From Gelatoporia subvermispora B (taxonomy: Eukaryota; Basidiomycota; Agaricomycetes; Polyporales; Gelatoporiaceae), in the NCBI GenBank assembly GCA_000320605.2, contig KB445811.1:208649-272648 (forward strand): DNA of 64,000 bases. The letters run 5' to 3'. Positions 1 through 11,339 of the stretch are shown here, one piece after another. How positions within the stretch are numbered: position 1 is the first letter of the stretch; each line of letters opens with the position of its first letter. Below the pieces are notes generated by a model. The model saw nothing but the letters and a program-made list of their open reading frames with translations. It did not search any database and had not been told where the DNA came from. The translations under genes were made by a program, and so were the position numbers.

Positions 1-3000
1 CGATTTCACTCACTCCTTTACTGCGAAAACTGGTGTCATGCACGCTCAGCTGAGTAGCTTGCAGACAGCTGAGTATGCATACCAATCAAAGAGGCTGTGA
101 AGCATCGATGATCATCGTGTTCCCGAGAGCATGTGAATACATACCGAATTCCCCGAGAGAGAATAGCATCTGCATGAGCAGTTAATCAGCTTCAGATCTG
201 TGGTAGCTTCCAAACCAAACTTACGATAACGGCAGCTAGGAACCAATTCTTGCCGCTCACTGCAGACCACGATAGGTTATGAGAGAGCTATTTAATCCAA
301 CAGTAACCGAGTACGCACGATGCCATATACGCAGACAAAAGAGACTAAACCAATTATATAAGTATATATTCGTACAGGGATGCCCAAGAGAACGCACCTC
401 CGGACACCAGTATCCATGAAGGCCTGATAGTCACATGCCGTCATGAGTTGATCTCTGGCGGTGCAGCGTCTCAAAACGTACACTTAGAAAGACAACGACC
501 TTTTGCATAGATGAGCCCAGTCCGGCCGCAAGAGCAAATGGCGCTTACAATGATGCTCCTGGTCAGTTTAGTCAGTGATAATAGGAGCCACTCAGGATCT
601 CTTAAGTTACTTCGTCTCTCGCGTCAATGCGATGATATTACCGTAATCCGTGACAGTATACTGGTAGGCCATCTGGCATATGGCGACCTGGTGGGTCGTG
701 CCCATGACCCTAAGGTATGCTGAGGTTAACGACTATGTGCGGCCTCGCAATGAACGATATCCACCATAAGAGTGCGATCTAAATGATAATGATGACGAGT
801 TCGTAAAAAAGCAGAGAAGGAGATGCGTACCACAGCTTTGTACAAATAGGAGTCCTTGCTGCTTTGGTGGAAATAGATGTAGGTCTGAATGACTGTAACT
901 CCGTACAGTCTATAGCAACGATGAGCCGAAGTTAAGCTGCGTTTATCAGAGGCGCGCCGCTTACGCAGACGATAATATCGTACCTGAACCCGGATCAGTC
1001 CGCACCGATCATAAGAAGTACAATCACTCACATATCTGTAGCGCCCCCAGCGTGCCATCGAGATGGTGGTTTATGGGAGGAGGAGAAGCCATGATATGTC
1101 GGGGTTGAGGAGAATTTGAAGGCAATCCTGGAGTTAGGGCTAGGAGCCAAGAGAGATCAAAAGAGACACTGGCGCTTATACCCAAGCCTCATGTCCACCA
1201 CATTACCTAGCATGCGAGTGTCAGTTGTTGTTCTTCTACTTCCACTGATAATCAGTGTTGTTGGTCCTCGGGAACACTTGTCGAGACACTTCGGCCATGA
1301 CAGACGGAACGGGCTCCGGAATGTATGGAGACAGCGTCGAGGGTGAGAGCGGGTGCCATTCTTGAGGGCTTAAGGTTTCGGAGAACCAGATAGACCACAG
1401 CATCGCAGCGCCCGCGATGACAGTTGCGCACACTTGCATCGGTCAGGTGGTCCAGTGAGCAGAGCGTGCCGATATACCCACAGAGGAAATCGTGTCCGAG
1501 GACGTCGAAAGCGATACACAACCACGGATCGAAGGAGGTCATCGCGTTGCGCACGAAGGTAGGCGAGGCCACGCGGCGTTATCGATCATCTTCGTATGTG
1601 GGTGCATGGGAAATGAGCGTCAACATGAATATGTCAAGTAATATCAGGCGCAGGAGAAACAACTGGGATACCTGTGACGAAGGCAATCCTCCTTCGAAAG
1701 TCGGAATTCTTCGCAGGGGGTCAAGATGGTACTGAACACATGATGCTCATGGGGTCGGCATTTGCATCATGTAAGTGGATGGGCTCTACACTGTAGCTCA
1801 GAATCATGATGCAGGCAATGGGCTGGTCTCGGATCTCAAGAATAGAAGGACTGCACCGCAACCTGACAGATGCGATACGTTATAGAGCCCTAGAAGCGCA
1901 CAGTCGTCGTGATCATCAAGTTGTGCGGTGATTACTTGGATACATCTTGAGACCTGCATGAGAGGACTGAACATTTGCCATAAAGGGTGAACAAGCTGCG
2001 AGGTATGCGAGGTACAAGAATTCGACCACCGGTAAATTCCAGTCGCACCAAGATGGCAGTGGTCGCCGCCGCCGCATTCTCTACGTACCCGTATCAGGTG
2101 GATAATGTTGAGACAAGGAGTAATATTCATCGTTTCGGTGCTGAGTTGAAACGAGAGACTGGGACGGACACGAGTGACGGAGTGGGTAGGAATAGCGATG
2201 AATGAATGATATCCGAGTGACGTCGCTCGGAGCCTAGCAATCTCGCTTCCTGAGGTAAGCTATTCACCTGTGAAAGCCATTGAGATAGTTCGGGTGAGTA
2301 GTAGCAACTATTTCCGCATAAACTCCGTGCCACATAGAACCTCATACAATGCTGTAAATCTGGCGAATTCGCCGTCCGGGTAGTGTTATTGAGCCTCAGG
2401 GTTTCTTACTGCATTTATAGACTAGAGCATGACACAAATTCTGTATGTAAAACTACAACTGTGAGTACGAAAAGGACAGTAGGGCCACAGACAGAAGATT
2501 CGTGCATACCTACGCAGATATACTTGAACATCGGTTGACACTAGCTTCACCGTCCGGCAGCCAGTGTGATGCACTTCAACGCAATGCCAAACACTGAGTA
2601 TCAACGTTTCTGCGTCGTATTTACAAGCTCCTGGTTATTCGGAGGGCGAAGGTCGGGCAAGGAGCAGTGCCCCGCAGGAGGCGTTCAACTTCAACGCCTC
2701 AGCGTGGCAGTACGAATCTAGATCAGGGGCGCGGACGTCCGTGCCGGCCGCGGCTCGATAGGCCCAACTCTACAGACCTGACTGACCACCACCACACCGT
2801 GCAGCTCGCCGAAGGGCATTCGGAATAACTCTCATTGACACTAATATGCTTCTGTCTTCAATATGATAAAACGACCTCGGCCAGCACTTCCAACTTCGGC
2901 GAGAGCCCGGCACGCAGCTCGCAGCATCCCCGAGGATATCGTCTGTGGTAGGGACAGCAAACACACCTCCCCGTGACCGCATGCCGTTGCCCACCTCATC

Positions 3001-5459
3001 ATACACCCACAACCCTAATGATATCGCATCCTGTATGCGTGGCACGCTGGTCGTACGTCCGGGTACAAAGGTACGCGGTCAATCATGCGCATCGAGGTAC
3101 GCATCTGCTGCGTACGCGTCCCGCCGGCGGCGCGGCCGCCGCAAGTCTATGATGGCTATGATCGCGAAGAAGCAGACAGGGGCAGCAGGAAAAGGACGGC
3201 CCATTTGTCTTTGCATGCCAACCTCTTGGAGGCGCGACATTGTGCAAACACGTGTCCGGTATCCTCGATAACCGGACAAGCTGCGGTTAAGGGGGGGACC
3301 TGGGGTGGTTTGATCCCGCCACACTGATAATGGGATGCGAAATTGGATGCCAGTGCGTATTATTTTCAAATGGACCTGTGCGGTGCGGGCGAACTCTGCA
3401 AGTGTGCTGATGAACTCTGCACAAGTCGGTGCGCTCGGAGGTTCGACGATCGGCATCTTGGCTGTGTGTGCAGGCGATCCGACTCTGACTTTGCGTCTGC
3501 AGTTGTTGTGCGATCTGCATCATGGGCGACCTCCAGATGCTGTGGTGGCGCATCCGCGAGGGTGCGCCCGCCCTGCATCGCGCCAGCTACCCCGGCGCGC
3601 TCGACAGATCTGTATGGATGCCCAAGTCGCAGATTGCGGCGGCCTTCCACGCGCGCTCACACACGCCGCTTCGTCCGTTCCTCTTCGGTTTTTGACGTTT
3701 GATGAGTACGAATAGCCACTTGCCCGGATGTTATTTGTGCTACTATACGCAGCACGACCTCAGGTGTCGAACGACCCGTACATTCTCGCAGGCGCGAATG
3801 CATCGCAAGGCTGCGCAATTCCCTCGGGCTAGTTTATTGTGCTATGAATAGATCTGGATGGCCGAGCGAGGGACAGGATGCAAGCAGACTCGAGACGTCA
3901 AGGCGTCATCGTGTGAGCCGCGCCTGGTGGGTTCACATGTGCGGGCCTGTCACTGTGTAGGCGCTGCGCAGCGTCTCCTGTTGAGTCGCTGTGGAGACCT
4001 AGTGTTGCCCTGCAGGATCAGCCCAGGTCTTGCTCGGGATCAGTGGACATGGCACTTTTCGAGGTCGTGTGCGCTTTTCCGTAGTCCATGGGCATCCGGA
4101 GTACACGCGAGCTTCGCCCTGTGACTATATTCGGGCTCCGATGTGTCGATGATGGGAATATTCGTACCTGTGATTTGACTAATACTCGAAAGAGATCGTT
4201 TTTTCTGTTTGCTGAACTCAGGTGAGCGCTAGCCTAAGGAATAGAAGTCGTTCGCGTGGTGGTGACGTCACCATGTCTGGTGCCTCCGGATGTTCTCTCG
4301 TTATAGAATCTAGATACCACGTTACCTAGAGCGGAAGGTCCTCCGACACCACTACGAAGCGGTATGCTCTTAGACGTTGACCTTGCACGCGTAGCGGCAT
4401 CGCAACTTGACCGCGCAATATCCACCCTTGCAGTCCATTGCAGTCGTGCATGCGATAAACACATGTCACGATCACTGCCATTCCGGGCGATGCCCCTCCT
4501 CCCGGAATGTCGCAAGCATACCATATGTCGGGCCATGTGACGCTCACATATCGCGCACATGCTGGGAGCTTCGGCAAATTTGTCCGTTAACACCGTGCAA
4601 TGGCGAGATTCCGGTCATAATCTGACCAATGCTCATCTACGTGCACAACGGCACGCCCTGACGCATGCAGCCCAGAAGCTTCACCAATTTGCGCGTTGTA
4701 GCCTCGCGGAAATTCTTGCACGATGAGCCACGCTGTGAGCGACCGTTTGTTTTTTTCGCTCAGTCATGTTGGCTCACACGATGTCGTAGTCTAACGCGAG
4801 GACTGAGGACTTTGTAAACCTGATGCCTGGATCCTTCCTGGCCCTCCAGGCCAAAGGTGGCCGCTGATTGCAATCTCACAACGCCCGGAAGATGGGAAAT
4901 TCCGCTCTCTCCGAGATGTCCGGAGTGCGCGCGGCATGCGAAGATTGGTCCGTTGCCCGCCTGCAGCCGCCAGGACTGCACGAGCGTAAATGACTCGAGC
5001 AGCGCCGTTAAACGTCTCCGCGCAATCGTTCGCGCCCCGCACTGAGTGTCTGGGAGCGAACAGGCGGCCTCAGTTGCACCCCGCGCACCTGCGAGCTGTG
5101 GGCCTGCGCGGCTCGGAAGATGTGGATTCTGGAATGATTGATTTCCGCTGACGCGGCCGTGGGCAAGGCGTGGGTGCCGCCGGGCCGACGCGCGGCTCGG
5201 CGCCGAAAGAGGCAACCCTCCGCGATCGGGCGGGCGCTCAATGCTGCGCGTGTGCCGAAAGAGGCAGGCGGGCCACCGAGAAGCAGCTGATTCACCCGGA
5301 AAATCGGTGTGGGTCCCCGGATCGGTATGCAGCGCGCGAGGCCGTACATAAATCCTCCACGCCGCCGCCCGAGGCCCTCGCCTTGTCTTCGTGTTTCTCC
5401 TCCCCCCCGCGTGCTACTTTTCTATCTTGTTCCTTCCCTTCTCTGTTTCGCTCTCGACG
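1..5459. other. Left-end region with no recognisable gene
   Basis: Base composition and CpG content resemble the gene-bearing part that follows, but every open frame is short (at most about 150 codons), overlaps others on both strands, and contains no motif I can attach to a family. A stretch on the minus strand around 1240-1570 has a hydrophobic run that could be a membrane segment, but it cannot be extended into a convincing exon set. I see no transposon coding sequence, tRNA or tandem array. It may be a long intergenic region, an unrecognised lineage-specific gene, or a decayed gene. Confidence 0.5.
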
Positions 5460-7035
5460 ATGAACGCGACGTCTATTCCGCTGGATGTGCATGGTGCGTG
5501 TGGCATGTGGGCTGGGTTCTCCGGTGTTTGCTGAAATGTGCGGAACTTGCAGAGTTTGCAAAGGGAAAGGCGACACATGCGACGACTTCGCCTTATAATT
5601 ATGTGCCCATCGAATGGATCGCCATCCTTTACGTCGTGCTCTTCAGCATCACAACATGTAAGCCACCCAATACATCTCTTTCCGAATCTGCTCTCATACT
5701 GCCCAGTGATCCACTTCGGGCAAGCAATCCGCTATAAGCTGTGGTGGCTGTTCATCACCGTCGTCCTCGCCGGCATCACAGAAACTATCGGGTGGTCCGG
5801 CCGCCTGTGGTCGAGTCTCAACCCGCTGCTCCTCAGCCCGTTCCTCATGCAGTGCGCATCCTCACCTCCTGTCCTTGCCATGCTGCTCACTCATGCGTTC
5901 TGCCTAGGATTACGTCGACGATTATCGCACCCACCCCTCTCATCGCCGCGAACTTCATCATCCTCGGGCAGGTCATCCGCCGGCTCGGCTCGTGTTACAG
6001 TCGGCTCAGCGCCAAGTGGTGTACGCCCCGCCCCCTTGCTCCCCTGGCACACGCGAAACTGACACCGCTCCCCCCTGGACAGACACCATCGTGTTTGTCT
6101 CATGCGTGAGTCACCATTCCATCGCTCCCGCGCTCGTGGCGCCGCGTGGCGTGTAGCGTGCACGCGCTCGGGACATGGCGTGCTGCGTACTGATGCTGAT
6201 GCTCCTTTGGCGCGCAGGACATCATCGCGCTCATTGTGCAGGCAGTCGGCGGCGCGAACGCGTCACTTGCGGTCCAGAACGGGAACAGCCCCAACAAGGT
6301 GCGTTCGAGTGCGCTCCCGACTCTCGTTCTGGACATGCACTTACGCAACGCACGCAGGGCGGACACATCATGCTCGGCGGTATCATCTTCCAGCTGAGTG
6401 CGTATTTGTAGTGCTTGAGCTGTTCCGGTTTCAGGACACGGCTGACAGAATGCGATGTGGTGGCTGGCAGTTGCGATCACGGTATACATGGTCCTCGCGG
6501 CCGAGTTCCTCGTGCGGTACATCATGGACAAGCCATTCAAGCGCGGGGATGACCGCACGGTCAAGGCGTACAACCTCGACCAGAAGAAGAAGCTGATGCT
6601 GATTGAGCTCACGATTAGCAGCATCTTCATCTACATTCGGTGCGTATGGTCCCTGAAACCTTACCAGCACTAGGAACCAAGCGCTAACGTGTTGCATTGC
6701 TATAAGGTCAATATACCGAACGATCGAGCTCGCGAACGGATGGAACGGCCGGATCATCTCGACGCAGTGGCTCTTCAGTGCGTATGCTTTCACGACACAT
6801 TCCGCATTTGTCCTCTGCGCATGGAAGACACATGCTGACACTTCGCGCAGACGTATTCGACGCGGCAATGATCACGCTCGCGATGTACTCGCTCAACGTG
6901 CTGCACCCGGGACGGCTCCTCGGTCCCGGGCCCGCGTGGACGAACGACGCGGACGTCGCGAAGAACGCCGACGTTGCGAGCTCCGTCGACGGCCGCTCGA
7001 GTGAGGGCCATGCGCCGGAGATGTCGATGGCGTGA
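5460..7035 (+). CDS. RTA1-like lipid-translocating exporter family protein
   Basis: This is a seven-helix plasma-membrane protein of the fungal RTA1/RTM1 family (Rsb1, Rta1), whose members are linked to sphingoid-base release and resistance to membrane-active drugs. A continuous 321-residue frame results from joining 5460-5493, 5553-5657, 5707-5851, 5908-6020, 6083-6105, 6218-6298, 6358-6397, 6471-6639, 6707-6777 and 6851-7035. All introns are short and GT-AG. Family signatures are visible in order: YNYVPIEWIAIL in the first helix, ETIGWSGR between helices 2 and 3, STIIAPTPLIAANFIILG, a glycine-rich GGHIMLGGIIFQL segment, SIYRTIELANGW, and a last helix ending in LNVLHPGRLL. Length is normal for the family. 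The tail after the last helix is polar and cytosolic. The acceptor at 6470 was chosen because it keeps the frame and gives the usual Q-L-I-A-I-T junction. The true substrate is not shown by sequence. Confidence 0.88.
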
Positions 7036-10003
7036 GCCGTACGAATGGTCAATGCATTCCTGCTTCCGACAGATCTTTCGGATCCCCTGCTCCATCTCCC
7101 CAATCCGCTTCCTCCCCCCACGTTATGCTCTGTTTCTCTCAATCTGGGTTCCGGCTATGGCTGCTTGCAGGTGATTAGCGATAAAGCTATATCGAAACAT
7201 TACTCGATCCGCCGAACGACTGCCAGGTCGGACCGTTCCGCGTTAGAGGAGGCAACGAAGCGACCGCGATAGCGAAGCCCCGACACGCATCCTCCAGGAA
7301 CGGCCCCCGCTGACGACAATCCGTACCCGCGTACCATACTTGCCCGTACCGTAAACGCATTCCCCCACTCTCGTTCCGCATCCATTCCATTTTCCGACCT
7401 ATCCTCCACGCCCGTCGTCCCCCAGGCTCTTTACGACACCCCACGACGCGTGTTCGGCTCCAGACTTGCACTCTGCACTCTACCGGACGCCTCCATCGCC
7501 ATATACATACATATCGGTATTTATTCACCCACAGACTAGCTGCACATGCATTCTAGATTGCCTCCGTGCTACCTTTTCGACTTTATATTGGGCCGGGGTA
7601 GATTTGTTCCGGGACTCGGACTTGATACACAATAGCACTCGGCACTCGATACATGTGCCGTGTATTGTACGATCTGTCTAATATACTCACCTAGACTTCA
7701 CGCGGGACGCGCGGTGTGGAGCAGCAGGTGTAGCCTGTTGAACGTGCGCAGTGCGGACTCTGTCCGAGGTGCATTCCCCGACGTCATGGGGTGAGCTGTT
7801 GTTCGGCTTCCTCGATGCACGTGGGCGCCTGTATATGCCGATCCGGAGCTGTCATAGGTAAAGACCAGACTCCGGATTGAGCTGAGCTTCTTGATCGAAA
7901 GCTGTCGGCATCGGGAGAAGCCATCTCGGGTCCGTGCATGCCCGTGGCTCCCCGCAGGTCTGCCGTAGAACGAGCATTGAAATTCGAAAGGCGGTGAGTG
8001 TCCGCCCGCGCGCCATGAGATGTCGCTTTGCAAACAATAAGAGTAAACGGGTCTTGAAAGGAAGGTAGTTTTTGTTGGCTTGCAATGCAATTGGAAGCGG
8101 ATGCAACCCGTCATTCAATCCGCTCGTTCAAGAAAAAAGTAGAATCTGTGGGACGTCTGAAAAAGTGCGCGGGAAACTACAATTAGGTTAGACTTACTCA
8201 TAGCCGATAGGTACGCGAACTTTCTGGAACGTTTCACAGGTTCCACTTCTGTTCTTACGAGCGGAACGAAAAATGTCTCGAAATGTAGAGGCTGGGTCTC
8301 ACCTAGTTAGTTGGCAGTGGGTCTCACAAAGGGCACATGTGCGAGATCTGTTGGCGAAGAGACCTGTTGCAGCGAATGACGAGTTAGAGGAAGGGTGCAC
8401 ACAGGAAATATGGGAATGTACATACCAAGAACAAAGAAAATAACGGAGTGTCTTCGCAGTCAGGAGAAATCCAATTTGAATATGCTAGGTCTGACTGTGC
8501 TGCATTAATGCCTCGATGGTCCATACAGCACGCGCCTTGACACCTTGTTGCGCGTCACGTACGGATACCACTATCAGCCTTTCTACAGAGTCATTTTCCA
8601 AAAGAGAGCACTGGGTGTTCAGGAACATAGAACCACGCGTCGCCTCGCGAGCGCCGCCTGCGTCGCGACACAGGAACGCGCCGAAAGACGCGTGCAGTTT
8701 CGACCAGCGCGACGCGCCTGGCTAATCGCGACCCTGTGTATGTACTATGCCTTCCGCGTACACGCCCACCTACGCGCCCACCCACGTAAACAGTGGCAAA
8801 ATGAGTGCATAGCAAGTTGCGGCGTCCCGCAGGGAGCTCGGTGTCACGATGGCGGTACGTGATAGCTTTGTCCTCTGGGTCGTGAGAGAGCGGTCGGGTA
8901 CTATCTTTGGTGGGAAGAGAACAGTACCAGTCCATAGTGATGACTTAGACTATGCGTCGCGCTAGCGCAGGCAGGAGTTGAACCTGGTGAGTGGGAGGAG
9001 AAAGAAAAGTACATAATATAGATCCTGGACCCGGGATGCCGAGGAACGGTGTCTGGATCCGCTCAATCAGGCGTCCTACAGCGTGAATGATCTGTTCAAC
9101 GTGTAGCTTTACAAGACTCGAAGAGCAGATGGTGTTTCCTGCGGCTTCTCCGAGAGTATCACACTCAACTCAGGAACACAGGAATGGAAGGATCACACGG
9201 GCACATAACCCTAGAGACGCCAGAGAGGAGAGATCGTGGACAGTCCACGCACTTCGTTGTGATTCTGCTCGAGGGCTAGGGTTAACACGCTCTGCAGTTG
9301 CACTTTCAGCGGTTTATCATCGTGCTGCAGCATACGCCCGCCTCAGCCAGTGTGATGAAGTCCTAGAATGAGATGGATCGACCGGAACCTAGCCATAGAG
9401 CATAGGTAAATCACGCCCTGCCGCTCAGTGTAGTACAACTCGAAAGGCCAGCACGGAAAGGCAGGAGTAGGTCTTGTAAAGGTGAGATCGACAAGTATGC
9501 CATGTCATGCGGCGGAGTGTTTATCGGCGGTGAACGGACTCAAAAGTGAGCCGGTCCGCTAAGAGGAACGGAGTTCTTGGAATGAGCGCCTTCCATCGGA
9601 TGACGGTCCGGTTTGACCGGTTACGGTGAGACTACCTCAAATTCGGACATGGATCATTCTGAGCATTTGTCGCGCCTATGCATAGGAAGGACATTTGCCC
9701 ATATCAATGGCGAATACGGTCATTAGGGTTCAGGGCGAGAAGGCCTGTGATAACACAAGAAGCAGTCTCGTCAAAAATCACACTCACCAATGTGTCGCAT
9801 AAAAGCTTCCCAGGACTGGTACAATCAAGAGAAGATAATTAGATGAAGTACATGCGAATAATCTGGATCCATAGGTGGAGCACCCGTGAGTTCAGTTGTA
9901 CCCCGGCGAACCCATCGAGGACGCACCAAAGAGTATGTCAACTCCACACGCCCCGAGCAGCTGAACCAAAGTCAAAACTCAAATGGTGCCCATACAGCGA
10001 TCT
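7036..10003. other. Intergenic region without recognisable gene
   Basis: About 3 kb between the RTA1-like gene and the E2 gene. Open frames are short, overlapping and unrelated to any family I know. A B-box-like tRNA sequence on the minus strand near 8975 does not fold into a tRNA (see rejected items). I see no transposon-coding sequence here. Confidence 0.5.
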
Positions 10004-11016
10004 CTAATCCTCGATAACGATAACATCCCCGCTTGTCGCTCCTGCACCCAGCCCCACACTCCCGCCGACCCGTGGTCGACGCTTCCGCACAGGTTGCGCG
10101 TCCTCCTCACTGCTTCCTGTCAAGTCGATCTCCGTATCCGCTGCTGTCCGCTTCCGCTTCGCACGCGAAGCATGCACAGCAGCTGTGGTTGTCTGTGCTC
10201 GAGTCTGTACATTGTCTTCCTCGTCCGATATCGTAATCACCTCCGAGTCTGTGGTTGCGCGCGGGCTCGCAGCGGCCGAGACAGACGTAGACGCAGGGAC
10301 GGAAGTTACCGGAACGTCTGTTGCGCGCGCTTTGCCTTTCGCCTTCGCGCTGGCCACGGGCGCCGCAGCGGCGGGCGAGGGTTTCGGGAGTGCGTAGAGC
10401 TCGGTCCAGTGGCGCGCGGTGCGGTCGTGCTGTGGGCGGTCGCGAATGTACTCGGTGGCGATGGAGGGGACCAGCGGATCGCGCGGGTTGGGGTCGGTGA
10501 GGAGGGAGGAGAGGGAGAGGATGAGCTTGAAGAGCGAGAGCGCAGGGGACCAGTTGTGCTTGAGGATGTCGATGCAGACGTTCCCGCGCTCGCTGATGTT
10601 CATATGGTATATTCTGTGCGGCGGTGTGAGTCAAGAGTGCTGACGGAGGAGGACGAGAGCGTGGGCTCACCGGGTGCGGAAGGTGACCTTTGGCGCGGAG
10701 AAACTGTGGCGCGTGAGCGTGGTCAGTGCGTGGCTCGGGTACGGGCGGCAGCAAACTCACGGGTAGTCTCGCGCGAGGGATATGTCGACGAAGAACACGC
10801 CGCCCTCGTAGCAGCTGCCCTCTGGCCCTGGGATGGCGGCGGTCCAGTTGAACATGTCGTCGCCAGACGGACCCAGACTGATCGCACCGAGGTCCTCTTT
10901 CTTCAGGTCGGCGATCTCGCGGTGAATCCGCTTCAGCGTTGTCTGAGGCGTAGATCAGCATAATTTCTGGCTTATTTGTCGGGAAGACGTACCGATGAGG
11001 AGAGTCCGGGAGGCAT
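10004..11016 (-). CDS. Ubiquitin-conjugating enzyme E2 (UBE2E-like) with SUMO-interaction-like C-terminal tail
   Basis: This class III-type E2 should accept ubiquitin from E1 as a thioester and pass it to substrates or E3 ligases. The exons on the minus strand are 11016-10993, 10942-10761, 10703-10671 and 10613-10004, giving 282 residues. The UBC core spans about residues 9-154. It shows [13 protein letters not shown], the VTFRTRIYH strand, catalytic Cys93 in [13 protein letters not shown] and [16 protein letters not shown]. The closest match from memory is UBE2E, which has HCN where most E2s have HPN; here the motif is HMN (83-85). The tail of about 128 residues is Ala/Ser/Thr rich and holds two basic clusters (RAKRKR 230-235, RKRRPR 256-261). 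It also carries three hydrophobic-plus-acidic segments: VITISDEED (205-213), [10 protein letters not shown] (242-251) and VIVIED at the very end (277-282). These fit the SUMO-interacting motif pattern. The basic clusters suggest nuclear location. The E2 call is firm; SUMO binding is inference. Confidence 0.9.
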
Positions 11017-11339
11017 GGTGGTCGTTGTGGTGGTGAGACAAGGTCGGTGTGTAACGCTCTTGAAGCGCACATCGGCTGGAATCGGTGACCGGAACAAAGT
11101 AATCGCGTACGTAATACTAAGTCAATTATTGCGAGTTAATTTTTTGCTACCTTACAGGGAACGATATTTTCGGAAAAGGGCGGGCCGGGGAGGGAGGCTG
11201 ACTCGCACTGCAATTGACTCGGGCTTGCTCGCTGTCCTCCACCGCCACCTCATCCCTTTCACCACCTTTTGTTGTGTCCAGGTCGACACACACGACGATG
11301 ATCACTCGAATATCGGCAATAATACTCTAAGTCTTAGAC
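11017..11339. promoter_or_regulatory. Shared intergenic promoter of E2 and GTPBP-like genes
   Basis: The 323 bases separate two divergent start codons, so both genes must be driven from this interval. It contains a pyrimidine-rich stretch (about 11225-11280) directed toward the GTPBP-like gene. I see no clear TATA box. Co-regulation is possible but not shown. Confidence 0.5.

Noticed and set aside
3079..3715. Cluster of overlapping open frames of 90-126 codons on both strands
   Set aside because: All are GC-driven, overlap each other in several frames, and lack domain motifs or splice-consistent extension.
3855..3900. A-box-like TGGCCGAGCGAGG (possible tRNA-Leu/Ser, plus strand)
   Set aside because: No B box (GGTTCRANNC) follows within tRNA distance and no cloverleaf can be drawn.
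8955..9000. tRNA candidate on the minus strand, with a B-box-like GGTTCAACTCC
   Set aside because: The T stem pairs at only four of five positions and no 5' acceptor half complementary to the 3' half occurs at tRNA distance.
10107..11072. 321-codon minus-strand frame over the E2 gene
   Set aside because: It reads through the E2 introns in a different frame. The spliced frame gives the full E2 fold.
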